NCBI GenBank assembly: GCA_032173965.1
Contig: CM063284.1
Location: forward strand, 131,679,125 to 131,743,124
Origin: Sitta carolinensis
Lineage: Eukaryota > Chordata > Aves > Passeriformes > Sittidae
Direction: 5' to 3'
Length of the DNA: 64,000 nt
The translations under genes were made by a program, and so were the position numbers. Below, piece by piece: positions 13,270 through 27,682 of this stretch. The number at the start of each line of letters is the position of its first letter. Positions within the stretch are counted from its first letter, which is position 1. The notes below the pieces were generated by a model. It did no database searches, was not told the DNA's origin, and worked only from the letters and a program-made list of their open reading frames with translations.

Positions 13270-13717
13270 GTAAACAGTGGGGCCGGAGCGGCGGGGCGGG
13301 CCGGGGCCGCGGCCGGGGGCGGTCCCGTCCCGTCCCGTCGGGGCGGAGCGGCGCGGCCCCGAGCGCGGGGCTGTGCGCGCCGCGGGGTGGGCCGGCGGCG
13401 GCTGCGGGCGGGCGGGGACAGCGCTCCACGCCAGTCACCGCTGAAATGTGATGGACCGGGCAGGGGGCGGCTCAGACTCGCGCCGAGCCTCGCCGGGGTC
13501 GAAGGCGGGAGGCTGCAGGCGGGAGGCGGCGGTCTATGCCGGGACACCGGGACCGCCGCGGCCAGAGCTTCCCGCCGCCGCCCAGCCCTCCGCAACATGC
13601 CGGTCGCCGCCGGGTCCCGGCCCCGCTGAGCGCCCCCGCTGTGGATCTAATGTCTCCGTGAAGGTGCCGCTGCCGCCGCCTCAGCTTTGCCCCGGGAGGA
13701 GCAGAAAGCTGCGGTAG
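13270..13717 (+). other. OSR2: OSR2 non-coding exon 1 (5' UTR, inferred)
   Basis: This is inferred as the first exon. It lies in a CpG island just downstream of a TTTAAA box at 13241-13246 and ends at a near-perfect donor (TAG|GTGAGT, exon end 13717). The next good acceptor before the OSR2 ATG is at 16563, so the exon would be entirely untranslated, which is the known OSR2 gene plan. The 5' edge is only estimated at 25-30 bp from the TATA-like box. The exon carries four upstream ATGs (13446, 13451, 13597, 13650), each with its stop inside the exon. An alternative donor four bases upstream (GCG|GTAGGT) is weaker. Confidence 0.6.
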
Positions 13718-14216
13718 GTGAGTGGTTCCGCTGGCCCGCCCTGCCCGCTGCCGTCGGCGGGAGCGGGGCGTGCGCTCAGCCGGGAGCGCAGGGCCGCCGG
13801 GTTTACTTTCAGTTCGCAGCTCCGCGGCGGCTTGGGGTGCGGGTGTCTCCCCTCCACCCCACGGGCGCGTTGATGCGAGGCCAGGCGACGGCAGCCTCCT
13901 GGGATGCGCTCTCGATGTCCTCCCCGCGAAACTCCTAGCAGGGAGAAGCCGGTCCGTGCATGGACTGCGAGCTAAGCCTCGGGTCGCGCTGGAGGCTTAG
14001 CTCGGCCGGGGGAAACACCGGGCTGCGCGGGAAGCGGCGGCCACGGCTTCGGGTGAGGCTGTCGGGGAGCGGAGGCGACCTGGTGGCCACCCTCTCCCTG
14101 GGTAGGACGGCAGCGCCTTCGGGGCACGGTCTCGGCCCCGCCGCGGGAGAACGGGGAGCGCGGGCCAGACAAGTAGGTTAGCGGCAAGCAGGTAGAGAGA
14201 GCTGTCCTGGCACCGG

Positions 14217-14233
14217 GCTTAATTTAATTAAGC
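14217..14233. promoter_or_regulatory. Homeodomain-type palindrome in intron 1
   Basis: GCTTAATT-T-AATTAAGC is a perfect inverted repeat with 8-bp arms and one central base. It contains paired TAATT cores in an AT-rich window inside an otherwise GC-rich intron. Binding is inferred. Confidence 0.35.
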
Positions 14234-15863
14234 TCTCTGAATGGAAAGGGAAAAGGAAGTGCCAAGGTTAAAGTAACATCCGTTTTTGGTTGACTTTCAC
14301 CCCCCCGCCCCAACACACCTTAATATAAATGGCCTTAAAATCACGTACGAAGGCGCTTTCTGGTCTTTTTCTGATACGTTTTGCTGAAGTTACCTCCAAA
14401 TACTAGCAGATATACCGCCGTTCACACGGAAGAGTAGTTTTAAAAGTTTCTACCTTAAAGTGAGGATTTCGTGTTCAGAATAGTTTTCTCTGAGTTAGTT
14501 CTTGGACACCAAAACGAGTGTGGTGCAATGACACCCACGCACAGCCAGCAAACGCGGCTGTAACAGAGGGAGCTCTGCCCTGCAGAAACACTGCCCCTAC
14601 CTCGGTCATAGCTCCCAGACGGTGTCTCCGAAACCCGGCCTGAAACAATCGGGATGTAGGCAGGAGCCGCCGGAGCAGCCAGCGAAAAGTGATTTAATTG
14701 CTTCTGTTTCAGTTCCTCACGAAAAGCGAACAGGAACTCGCACTACGACATCTTTAAAAATAAGTCTCTCTATATAACCACCCCCCCCCCACAATAAAAC
14801 GAAAAGGTCGCCGTGTATAATAGTATCGATACCTGTCCCCGGTGTCGATCAATCACAAACAGGAAAACTGGGCAGCAGCGGAGGACGCTCCTGTGAGCAA
14901 CGACTCGAGGCAAACGAAAACAGGAGTAAGCAGCACTGCACTTCACACCCGACCTCCTTGCCACATTTTTTTCCCCCAGTCGGCCAATTGTGCTGTGCCA
15001 CAAACATGGAGGAAGGTATTTTAGGAAAAGAATCGAAAAGTGTCTTTCCAGCCGGGGTGTGCGCGGTACCAGCGGAACGGCAGGAGTCGGGCGGCAGCGG
15101 CCCGGAGGCAGGGACACCGCTCACGGAGCGCGGGCTCCGCACTCGCAGAGTTTCCTTAATTTTGTTGTTGTTTGGAGAGGGTGGTTTGTGATTTTTGCGG
15201 GGGGGGTGGAGGGATGGGGGTGTCTCTTGTTTATTTGGAAACTGCGCGTTACCAGACCCTCCACACAAATCCCTTGAGGAGCTGGGTCACCCTCGGCCCT
15301 ACCTCTTGTTTACAGGCCCGGAGAGACCCCGGGGTTTGCTTTGGCCGCTTTCCTGGGTCGCGGCAGCTTCTTGGCTGCTGGAAGTGAACCCTCAACGAAA
15401 GCAAAAAAAAAGGAAAGGGCAGGGGCTTGCCCCCCGCGTCGATGTCCCCCATCCCCGCGGGAGGGGAGTGTCGCCCTGGGTCCGCCGGGAGGACCCCCTT
15501 GCGACGGGTGCAGCGAGCCCGGCGGTTTCGGTTGAATGGGCTGAGTGAAACCCTCTGACGGTCACACACCGCTCATTAGCGCACGGCCCCGCCGCTCCGG
15601 TGGAGCTCCCGGCCAGGGGACGCCCGAGGGGGTGCGGGGGGCTCGGCCGCACGGCTCCGTCCCGCCGGGGCTGCGCTCGCCCTTCTCGGCCCTGCGATAC
15701 GGAGGGAGCCGGCTGCGGGGCAGCGCCGTGCCGGGCGGCCCGCGGCGGGCCGGGGAGGCCTCCGGGGCCGGCCGCTCTTCTCGCCGCCGGTGGGATGGCT
15801 GCTGCGCGGGGGGCTGGGTAGGAGGTGTGCGTGCGGGGCAGGGGCTCCTTTTCTCTCCTTCGG

Positions 15864-15875
15864 TTATCATGATAA
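15864..15875. promoter_or_regulatory. TTATCATGATAA palindrome in intron 1
   Basis: A 12-bp perfect palindrome made of two TTATCA/TGATAA halves, which match GATA-type sites, in a short AT-rich notch within the CpG block. The functional role is inferred. Confidence 0.35.
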
Positions 15876-16325
15876 ATGAGTTGTTGTTGAAGGAAGAAAA
15901 ATAAGCAACGGAGCTAGGACGAACGCGGGTTTTATTCCCCCCCGCTCCGCCCCCCGGGCCTGACTCGGCTCTCCGTGAACACCCTGCTCTATCCCGGGGA
16001 GGCCCCATCCAGGAGGGGTCGGGGTCGGGGCCTCCGCGCCCGCTGGAGGCCGGGCGGAGGGTGGGAGCGACGCCGGGGGCCAGGTCGGCGCGGGGGGCCG
16101 GAGGGAGGCGGCTCCGGGGTCCCTGCGGTGGGCGCTGCGAGAGAAGGTGGCTGGGCGACGAAAAGTGGAGAGGCTTCGTTCCCGGCCGGTTTCCGTTCCG
16201 CCTGTATTTTTACACGATTCGTTTAATTTGAATTTGCGGCGCCTTCGGATGGCTCGGTGTTGGGTTTTCTCCTTTTTATTTTAATTTGGGGTGGGTGTTT
16301 TGGGAAAGCAATTTTTATTTATTAA

Positions 16326-18905
<2,580 letters not shown>

Positions 18906-19257
18906 AGCAGCCAGGGACCCGCGCCCGCTCCGGCAGCTCCAACTTGCCCTCTTTACTCAAGGAGCGTATTGTAGGAACTCACAGACGCGCACACACGCGC
19001 GGAGACACGCACGCAGACTCGGGGCCAAGCTTTCCTACCACATGTCTGCGAAACTCGTTTAGAGAGTGCGGACTGCAGGATCGGGCCCCTCTCCAATCCA
19101 TACCCAAGCGTAAAACTCATCTTGTAGATAATCGCGGCTCATTTTAGAGCTCTGTACAGAACATGTTTATTTCTTCGTTTATTTGTTTTGTATCGTGTCA
19201 GATGCACATCGATAACAAATCATGGAGGCAAAGTATCTCTTTAAAAATGTATTTCAA

Positions 19258-19263
19258 AATAAA
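19258..19263 (+). terminator. OSR2: Polyadenylation signal AATAAA (proximal)
   Basis: Canonical hexamer about 355 bp after the stop codon, followed directly by a T-rich run at 19266-19281 that could act as the downstream element. Confidence 0.55.
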
Positions 19264-19367
19264 TCCTTTTTTTTTTTTTTCCAAATACCTCCCGCGTTCT
19301 TGTATTATTCTCTGAGCATTTGGGCTTTTTTTTCCCTGCTGTGTCAATGCAATGGTAAAGCATATTG

Positions 19368-19373
19368 AATAAA
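19368..19373 (+). terminator. OSR2: Polyadenylation signal AATAAA (middle)
   Basis: Canonical hexamer followed 40-80 bp later by a GT/T-rich region (TTTTGTTTGGTCTGTT and similar). I consider this the best balanced signal of the three. Confidence 0.55.
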
Positions 19374-19606
19374 TTTCCTAGCCGGGTAATTGTACTGTCA
19401 CAACAATTTTGGTGATCGCTTTTGTTTGGTCTGTTCCACTGTCGCTGTTGTGTTATCTATTGTTAAGTAAAATGAAAGTGCCTTATTTGAGAGTTTATAG
19501 CTCTATTACTTAATAGTATGAATGTCTAAATATTAACTTCTGTACTTTTTGTTTTCCTAATTTTCCCGAACGATTTTTAAAAAAGAAAAACAAAGAAATA
19601 TTTGCA

Positions 19607-19612
19607 AATAAA
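19607..19612 (+). terminator. OSR2: Polyadenylation signal AATAAA (distal)
   Basis: Canonical hexamer about 700 bp after the stop codon. It could end a longer 3' UTR. The downstream sequence is less GT-rich. Confidence 0.35.
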
Positions 19613-19639
19613 TCGATCTTAGGAAATAATGCACAGAGA

Positions 19640-22197
19640 CGTCCTTACGCCAAAGCGGCTTATTAGTAACTTATTTGCAATCAGACCGTATATTGTAAAA
19701 GCTCTCCCACTCGCAGGGATTGCAGCAGGCAGCCTCCTGCCTGTAGACTTTGGACATGGGCAATTCACTCGCCTAGACAGGGACTTTATCCTGCAGAAGA
19801 CGATTCTTTCCCGACAGCTCTGGAAGCAAACAGCGCCAATTCCGCCCTGCGCCCCGGGCTCATCCGCGGGCGCTGGCAGAGCTGCGGCGCTGGGAGCAGC
19901 GATCCCCTCACCCCGTTCCACTCCTCCATCTGCTCTGCCGAGCACGAGTCACGCCCATGGGGCTGGACGGAGAAGCGCTGAGGAGAGAGACTGTTCCCCT
20001 TCTCGGGAGACCCCCACCGCACCGCGGGAGCCCCCAGGCACTCCCCGCCGGGGTGGCTTTCACGACTCGCATGTCCACTCCATGGGCCGCACGCTCGTGC
20101 CTGCACCGGGTCTGCAGCCGGCGGGATGGTGGCACTAAACGATGGGCTCTCCTCCCTTGCCATCCTTGCAAGCCCCTCACCAGTGCCTGTGGACCCTTCA
20201 GGAAAGGTTTGGTGCCAACACTAAGGTATTTTCCCTGATATATTGCAGGGTGACTTGGATGTGCATCCCCTCATTGCCATCCCACTGTCTTTGCCACTTC
20301 TGGCACCATCTCCATGGTGTTTTGAGTAGTTTGGGGCTCCAAAAATTGCTCTTTCTCAGGCTGGGGGTAACTGTCCTGCCCTACTTCTCCACCAAATTAA
20401 GGACCAGGTTAGAATGGCAGGGAGAAATATTTTCCCCAGTCCTAGGGAGTTCCGTCCAAGGAGAGAGCAATCCCCTTAGAACCAGTTCAGCAGGGAGGGC
20501 TTCATTCGTGGGCTCCACCTAGCAGGGTACCAGAACTCCAGGCTGGTCCATCCATGGGAAGGATCACAGATCCTAACATGCCCAAAAGCAGCAGGTGCTG
20601 ACAGAGCTTGTGCAGCTGCACTGTCCCCATCCCTGATCCTCGTTGGTCCTTCAGCAGGCAGCCACACTGCTTGAACACTGTTAATGAGTAGCAAGTCAAA
20701 GTCAGCAGTGCCTGGGCTGCAGTCAGACCATCCATGCAGAAAGCTCTGCCCACACTGCCTCCACAGAAGGCTACCATGGGGCAGGGGCTACAAGCCCGCC
20801 CTGCTCTGCCCCAGACCAGGCAGCCAGGTGAATTTCCACTGGTACAGCAGATTTGACAGTGCCAAACTCAAAATGTCTTATGTGGTCAAGGCCTGTCTCT
20901 CTATCTGCTCCTGTCCAGGAAGATGGGGAAGGAAAGAATGTTTCTGCAGCCAGAAATACTGGTCTGATGGCTGAAGAGCAGACTCCCTAGTCAAAGTTTA
21001 TGTCAGTGCCATCCGGTCTCTTCCTCTTCACTGCCTGTGAACATGCACCATTTCTTTGCTGGGGTGCTGCACCCCTAGAAATCTCTTTTCTCACACCCCA
21101 CCCTCCTGTGTCAGCAGTCCGTGCTCTTCCTCTTCAAAATGCTTCTCCCTCCACACTGCTTCTCCCCAAACCTCTCTTCATGAGCATCTTTTGCTCCCTC
21201 TTCATGGGCATCTTCCTAAGATCTGATGTCTTCCTATATGACTGATTCTCCTTCTCCCAGTGCATTCCTGTTCTCTCAGTAGGTTATTTCCTCTAAGTTT
21301 CTCTATCCTTTTTGTTCTCTGAGTTCCTGTCCCCAGGCCATTTTACATCCCCTTTTGCTTGCAGCAAAGCTGGGATAACTCCATTTGAGTAAACACTCCT
21401 GTCAGGATACATATGGGCTTAGTCCACTCCTCATAGGCCAAGTTCTGTGTGAAGTTTGTTTAGAGAGAACTTAATCAGATGAACAATATCAAAGGACCAA
21501 ATTAAAGTGATTGTATATAGCTAAGGTTTTATTTAATTGTTTGAGGTTGCTTGTTTAATAATCTTCCCCCTGAGCAGACACAGACTGTAAATTTATCTTC
21601 TGAGGATTTCTAAAGTTCAGCAGCCAGAAAAAAAGCCAAATTACTGCAGCGGGTCAGTGACAAGCATCTCTAACAGTTGGTCCATGGACTGTTATTTTAT
21701 ATTTAAACCAGGAGCTATCATCTTAACATGTCAGAGAATGATCTAGTATTTCTCTTTGCTATCAATACTCTTGCCTATAGCACTGCCATGCCCCATTCAC
21801 TTTTTAAAAATTCATCCCTCCCTGGAAAATTTCAGAGGCGGCTATAAAGAGCATGTTAAAATACACATATGGTTTGTTGGTTTTAGACCTGTTGGGAACA
21901 GAAACAAGCTCTGTAAAGCTACCTTTTGGGCAGGGCTAGGGCTTTTATAGCCATAAAGTTCCATCCTGACTTTGATAATGCAAACACTAAATACAGCAAT
22001 ATCCCTGTGATATCCCTGTGACTGCTGTTTGTGCCTTTGTGAAGTATCCTCCTTCCCTCTGGAAGTTCTCTGCTTAGTCACAGAACACAGCACACAGCTC
22101 CATGCTTCTGCAGTTTCCCAGAGCTTCCCAAACCACCTGCCTCCTGCTGTTCCATGTTCCTCATGTTCCTCTCTCCCATTGCCACTTCTTTTTCGGC

Positions 22198-22251
<54 letters not shown>

Positions 22252-24350
22252 CTGCACTACTGGCATGGCTCATTCTGCACCTTTTGCTGTGTTAGAGGCA
22301 GCAGCTGCAGTGCTGCAGCAGGAAAAACAACTGGCTGTGCTACATACCAGGGAGAAAAAACCAGCAGATAGTAAGAATGCCACAATAATCTCCATTTTTA
22401 GGGGCAAATTATAACCCTTTAAGTTGCATCTGAAAACTGAGCTCTTTGCACATCAGTTGCTGAAACAGATGCTGTCCACAGCTGATGGCAGAGCAGCTCA
22501 GCCCAGCCAATTGCGTATAAAGCTTTTTTCTATGCAGTAAATATTACTTAGCAATGGCACGTCATGCTATTCCAGGCCAACACAGGCTATATCCAATTCC
22601 AGTGCAAATTCGCTGGCAAAGCCCAGCTTTATACCAGTACCATTTTAGGAATATGCAGAGCCCAGATCTAAGTGTCAAACACCCAGCAGCAACCCAAGAA
22701 TGGGGCATGGCCACGCCTGCCTGGGTCTAGGGCTACTGCCCAAGGTGCCTCCAAGTAAAATGTGAAAAACCACTCTTTATTGAACTCCTCTCTTCCTGCT
22801 CTCCCCTGCCTTTTTCCTCTTCCTTCTTCCTTCTCACTGCTGTGCTTTTGGATATTTGCTTCAGGAGTTGCTTCCCTTACTCCAGATATTCTGTATTACA
22901 CCCTGCCTCCTGCCCAGTCTCACATCCATCTCTTTCCCTACTTTTTCCCTCCTTCTTCAATTTCCCATGTCTCATCTCACATTTCAATCTCTTTTCCTGA
23001 GCAACTTCCTTCACTTAGACTATTTGGTTCCCACTTTTGAACTGTTCCAGCTTCCACTTGTTGCCTTGTTCTGTCTTGAGCCACCATCCCCGTATGAGCT
23101 CCTCTCTTTCCCTGCCCAGAGCTCGTGTCCCCTGTGTGGCACTTCTCACACACTGCTGGTCCTTCCTTGCTGATCCCATTAATTGGTGCAATGTCCACGT
23201 GGCACTCAGGAGACATCAGAACAGGTGCCATAGACGTACTTGGACCGTTTTAAGCATGCTGGCTCTGACACAAAGCCAGCAGCATAGTCCCAGGAAGACC
23301 AGGGCTGGTGGCACATGCAGCTGGTGGCAGCCTGGGCTGCTCAGGGTGGAAGCACTCTTGTCAGCAGTGCTGCAGCCCCCAAACTACGTGGCTCTCATGA
23401 AGATCAAGAGGGTCCAGTGACTTCAGGTGCAGTGTTCTGGCCCCAGAATGTCAAGACTGAGTTTGCAGTTAGTCAGCTAAGCTGCACTGGTGGCTCAGTC
23501 ACTTTATGCTCCTAATACTGTAACTGCAGTTAGTCTTCTATACATAAAGTGTAGAAGAGTGACTGGAATTACCAAACTGCATTACACAGGGGTTTAGGCC
23601 TATGTTCCTTTATTTCAAAATTGTACTGTGTTTCCAGCTTATGTTTCTCTCCTCATGGTACATTTCTTCCTTCCTACTTATGTAAACTTGCATTAGTTCT
23701 TTCTCCAACTTATAACAGTGCAGTTATGACAAAAACAGGGTAGCTACCCACCAAAAAGTTATTTTTATTGAAATTATTAAAAATACTTATTTACATTAAA
23801 AAAAAAAAAGGGCATCATGCATAAAATATTGATTTAAATATCTATTTTCAAAAATGCAGGTGCAGATGTTTATGAAACTTTTACTAGAAGCTCCTAGTTT
23901 ATCAAATGAGATGAAAAAATATCAACACTGAAAACAGTAAACATATCTCCTAGATCTGCAGAATTAAGGCAATGGAAGTGTAAGCTGGTTTTTTTTAGAG
24001 CTCACCTTCCAAGCCTGAACACCCTCTCTCAGGTGCAATTTTCAGACACTACTTGGGACTTCATGATGAGTGGAGCAGGACCCAAAAGCATTGTGTGGGA
24101 CCCAAAATCAGTGGCCTTGCACCTTCATACCTACAGAGTCGAGCTGGAGTGGTGCATGGTCACCTTTCCCTGGGAAAGTTTATTCCTCTGCCAGCACTAG
24201 GGCAGAACTCTGCAGAACAGATTGACAAAAAAAAGCTTAATCTAAAGTTCACAGAAAATACCAACCTCCACCTGAAGTGAGCAGTATGTGCAGCAGGGCC
24301 TAGTTGGCATGGCTGTGTCACTGGGGAGAGCACACTTGCTGTGTCCCAGC
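19640..24350. other. 3' flank of OSR2 and intergenic DNA, no gene seen
   Basis: A residual CpG-bearing stretch lies at about 19690-20130, then ordinary intergenic DNA. A pyrimidine-rich stretch lies at 22770-23000. Open frames here overlap on opposite strands and show no domain. I recognise no transposon with confidence. Confidence 0.5.
22200..22249 (-). repeat. Homopolymer of 50 T (poly-A on the minus strand)
   Basis: An uninterrupted T run. It could be the poly-A tail of a minus-strand retrocopy whose body would lie to the right, but no gene body or target-site duplication is recognisable there. The length may also be unreliable in the assembly. Confidence 0.85.
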
Positions 24351-24355
24351 CCATA

Positions 24356-24412
24356 GGCAGCAGGGGACAGGCAGAGGGGGACAGGCACAGGGGGACAGGC
24401 ACAGGGGGAACA
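24356..24412. repeat. Short minisatellite, unit about 14 bp (GGGGGACAGGCACA)
   Basis: Three to four slightly variable copies in tandem, all with the G-rich strand on +. Confidence 0.8.
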
Positions 24413-25119
24413 TGGCTCCAGTGGAGACCCTGCATGCTGGGCTGGGAGATGCAGTGGCCCCAGGGGATGGACAGATGGTCTCTTCTCAGACCTGGCAATG
24501 CTGGCTGAAGGTGGAATCTCTCCTTGCTGAAGGCTACCACCAGCCCCAGCAGCCAGGCCTTGCAGCCATCACAGGGCTGGATTTGGGGAGATGAGGGGCA
24601 CTCCTACAAGCTGTCCTCCATTGGGAACCACAGTGAGAGGGGGTTGAAGAGGGTGCTGGGCAGACTCTGGGACAACTGGGATTGGCCAAGTGAATGTCCA
24701 GGCCTTCAGACTCATTTGAAATCAGCCTCCTCTCAGTAGGAGAAGGGAGCAGCAGGACTTTTGCTTTCCTGAAATTCTTGTAGGATCCAGAGAGTGGCTC
24801 CATCGCCTCACATGGCTGAGGGCTGCAGCTGGAAGATTACAAATCCCAGGTTTTTTGACTTTCCCTCTCTGCAGAAATCCGCCAGATTTCTGGCTTTGAG
24901 ACAAGCTAACTTCACCTTGCCTGCAGATCAGAGGTGGGATCGGGAAGGAAACCTGCCGGCAGGGCGGTGCCGGTGGTGCCGTGCCGTAGGCAGTGCTGCG
25001 AGACTCCCACTCCCCCAGGCAGTGCCTTGACCTGAGCCTCCCTCGCTGAGCACTTGTGAGGGCTCTCATACATGCCGGGGCATTTTTGGAGACCCATTTG
25101 TTCTTCTGGGGGAAGTAGA

Positions 25120-25430
25120 TTGACTGATTGCTTGATTGCTTGCTTTTCTTTATTCGCGTGTAAGAGGAAGCAAAACCTTTATTTCTTTTTTTCCCTCAGA
25201 GGTTATTTATAAGGCATTATCTCTACTACTGCCAGCTGACATCCTTTGGCGTCACTACCTCTCAGTGCACTGAAGATGCCTCAAGGTGTGTCAGTCGCGC
25301 TTCACGTCAATGAGTCTTGATGTATCTCTTTGGCTGGAATTGAAAGGTACAGTTTCTAAATCTCCCGGTGACCCAATTTGCATGGATCACTGGTGCGCTA
25401 GAATGTAGCTACTCCTTCCCATCGTGTTAA
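25120..25430. promoter_or_regulatory. Candidate distal cis-regulatory element
   Basis: Unique sequence with several CpGs in a CpG-poor setting. It holds a perfect octamer ATTTGCAT (25376-25383), a CRE-like TCACGTCA (25302-25309), GGCGTCAC near 25250 and AT-rich TTATTTATAA near 25204. There is no open frame of note. Conservation cannot be measured here. Confidence 0.35.
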
Positions 25431-27625
25431 TGCAAGTTTGCCTGCCTTCAAAGCAGCCTGGCCTCCATGTGCCTCCATGAGCACAAACGGAGAGCTCACG
25501 CTCGGGTCTGTGTGAAACGGGCACGGCGGCTCCAGGCTTAGCATCTTCCTCACAAGTTACATGCTTTAGGTGTTCTCGTTGCTGCATCATAGGCCCTTCC
25601 TTTAAACATTGTAAACTCTTTTGCTTGACAAACATAGGCGGACAGCTGGATTATCTTACTCTTGGGGTTTGCAGTCGGCAAGCACAGCAAATGCTCCCAG
25701 GTTGCGGAGGCACCCTCTCCTGCCCGGATCCCCCGCAGCTAACTGAGCTGGGCAGCAGCGCCCAGTGTGTCACCAGGGAAAGGACCAAAGCGGCTGCGGG
25801 GGAGCAGCCCGACACCACCTTTGGTCACAGGCTGCCTGCCCGAGCGCCCCTGAGGCCAGCCCTGGGGACAGCCTGATGAGTACTCCCAGCAGCCCGGCGG
25901 CGCTGCCCCGTCTGCCGGGCTGGGAAGGAGGGCGGCGGGAAGGCAAAGCCTCAGGGGCCCTTCTGGAAGGGCCTGAGGCCCAGCTGTGATGGCAGATGGG
26001 ATTCTTGGGCAGCTCCAGTCCCGGGCGTGCTCAGGCTGCCTGCGAGGGCAATGCAAATGCAGAGCACCTGCCCGCAGGGTGCCGTGACCTCCAGAGTCCT
26101 TTAAAGGATGCCTGGCTGGGGTACAATGTAAACCCAGCGCTGATTTAGTCCAGGAGCTGGTTCTGCTGGGATGAATCATTTAAGTGCACAAGCGCCCATG
26201 ACTCTGCCTCTCATTTCCATGTTGTGGTCTTCTTTTCCCACTCCACAGAGGAAATGATGGCCTGATCCTGGGTAGGAACCTCAACAGAAAAACGCTAGGA
26301 AAACAAGGAAGCATTCAAAGGGATTTCAGTTACATATATGACTAAACAAATCTGGGTAATTGGGCCAAATTCTCACCAACTTTTATTGTCATGTAGCTAT
26401 TATCATCTAATTCTATTTAATGAAAACTGTGTCTTGAAATTAATGCTGCATTAAGAGGTATGTGGCAGCTCATGCTATCACATGTAATGTTCCTGCCAAA
26501 CTACAACTGTAGCTTTGTTATGATTCATATTTGCAAACTCACATGAAAAAGGTTAAAACCAGATTTTCAGTAGTTCAGCTGTAGGCACCTCACATTTTTC
26601 TGAGTCTCATTTGCCTAGTTAAAACAAAAAACATATTCTAGACACACCAAATTTTCAATGAAAACTTAGTCTCCAATGCAGTCATGTGGCCCTGTCCTTT
26701 TCTGGGTTGCACAACAGGTTCAGTTCCATAAAATCACCCAGTAAGTTCAAATGAGCTGGGATTATGACACAGGAATGAGGGCTATAGGTGGGGACCTTGC
26801 TGCCTTTGCCTAGGCCTTACATAGGTAGTGCTTGTTTGTCTACTTTAAAAGGGTTTTCCAACTGGGAAGTGAGGATGTGGGCAAATGAACAAATTACTGC
26901 AGGCAAAACAGGGGATGTGGAAGTTTAGCCCCTCAGCTATTGCCCAGAAACTTCTCTAATGTATTCTTTAACCCCCTCGCTAATTCAAACTCATTTTTCC
27001 TCTCCCACAGGGAATGAGACACCTGGCTTTTGCTACAAGATACTGTATGTAAGAGGGTGCAGGTGGACACTTGCCACCACAGAGCAACCAAACTGTAGGT
27101 TGGTGACAACTTGTTCTGCAGTTGGTTGTCTCTCTAAACTCTGAGACACAAGTAATTTCCCTAAAAACCCCACTGTAAAATCCTGATTTAGGTGAGGGAA
27201 TGGCATGGGAGCTTCCATGCTCAATTGGCCTTTGCCTCAGCCACTTGCAGACAGCAACCTGGTTTGGCTAAAATTCTTCAGGTTTCAGCAATACAAAATT
27301 GCAGATGAGAGAAATGCTTTGTGAAGTGCATTTGCATGGTTTCAGTCACAAGCTGTAAAAAGTAGCAGCTCCCAAGCCCTCAACTTTAACACTGCTATTA
27401 ATACTGTTTTTTCTAATAGCATTGAGATTAATGGAGCATGAGGGGCTTGTTGTAGTAAACATCCTCCCAATGATGCTCAAGAAACCTGTGTCCCAGCCAA
27501 AATACAGATGGTTAGGAACGTGTCTCTATTTTAAAACCTAGTTTTAAAGATTTTCCTCTGCTGGGCAGAAGAACAGGCACCCTGAAATGCTCCTCGAGGC
27601 AGTGTTGGGTGCTGCTCTCATGAGA

Positions 27626-27682
27626 GGAGAAATTAGAGTGGAGAAATTAGAGAAATGAAAGAGAAATTAGAGGAGAAATTTG
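27626..27682. repeat. Tandem repeat, unit about GAGAAATTAGA
   Basis: About four to five imperfect copies of an 11-14 bp purine-rich unit. Confidence 0.75.

Larger units (their letters stand above)
13085..14200. promoter_or_regulatory. OSR2: CpG island over OSR2 exon 1
   Basis: Dense CpG sequence covering the core promoter, exon 1 and the 5' part of intron 1. It includes closely spaced G runs on the + strand at about 13281-13323, a tandem CCCGT motif at 13324-13339 and many GGGCGG-type SP/KLF boxes. Confidence 0.75.
18906..19390 (+). other. OSR2: OSR2 3' UTR (end approximate)
   Basis: This follows the TAG stop. It begins GC-rich, with an irregular CACACGCG-type stretch at about 18978-19017, and becomes AT-rich from 19150. 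The end is placed after the AATAAA at 19368-19373, which is followed by a GT/T-rich stretch (about 19410-19450) typical of a cleavage element. The earlier signal at 19258 and the later one at 19607 are alternatives. Confidence 0.6.

Noticed and set aside
24356..24412. Binding-site array
   Set aside because: A plain minisatellite explains the repeated GGGGACAGGCACA units equally well, and nothing else supports a regulatory array.
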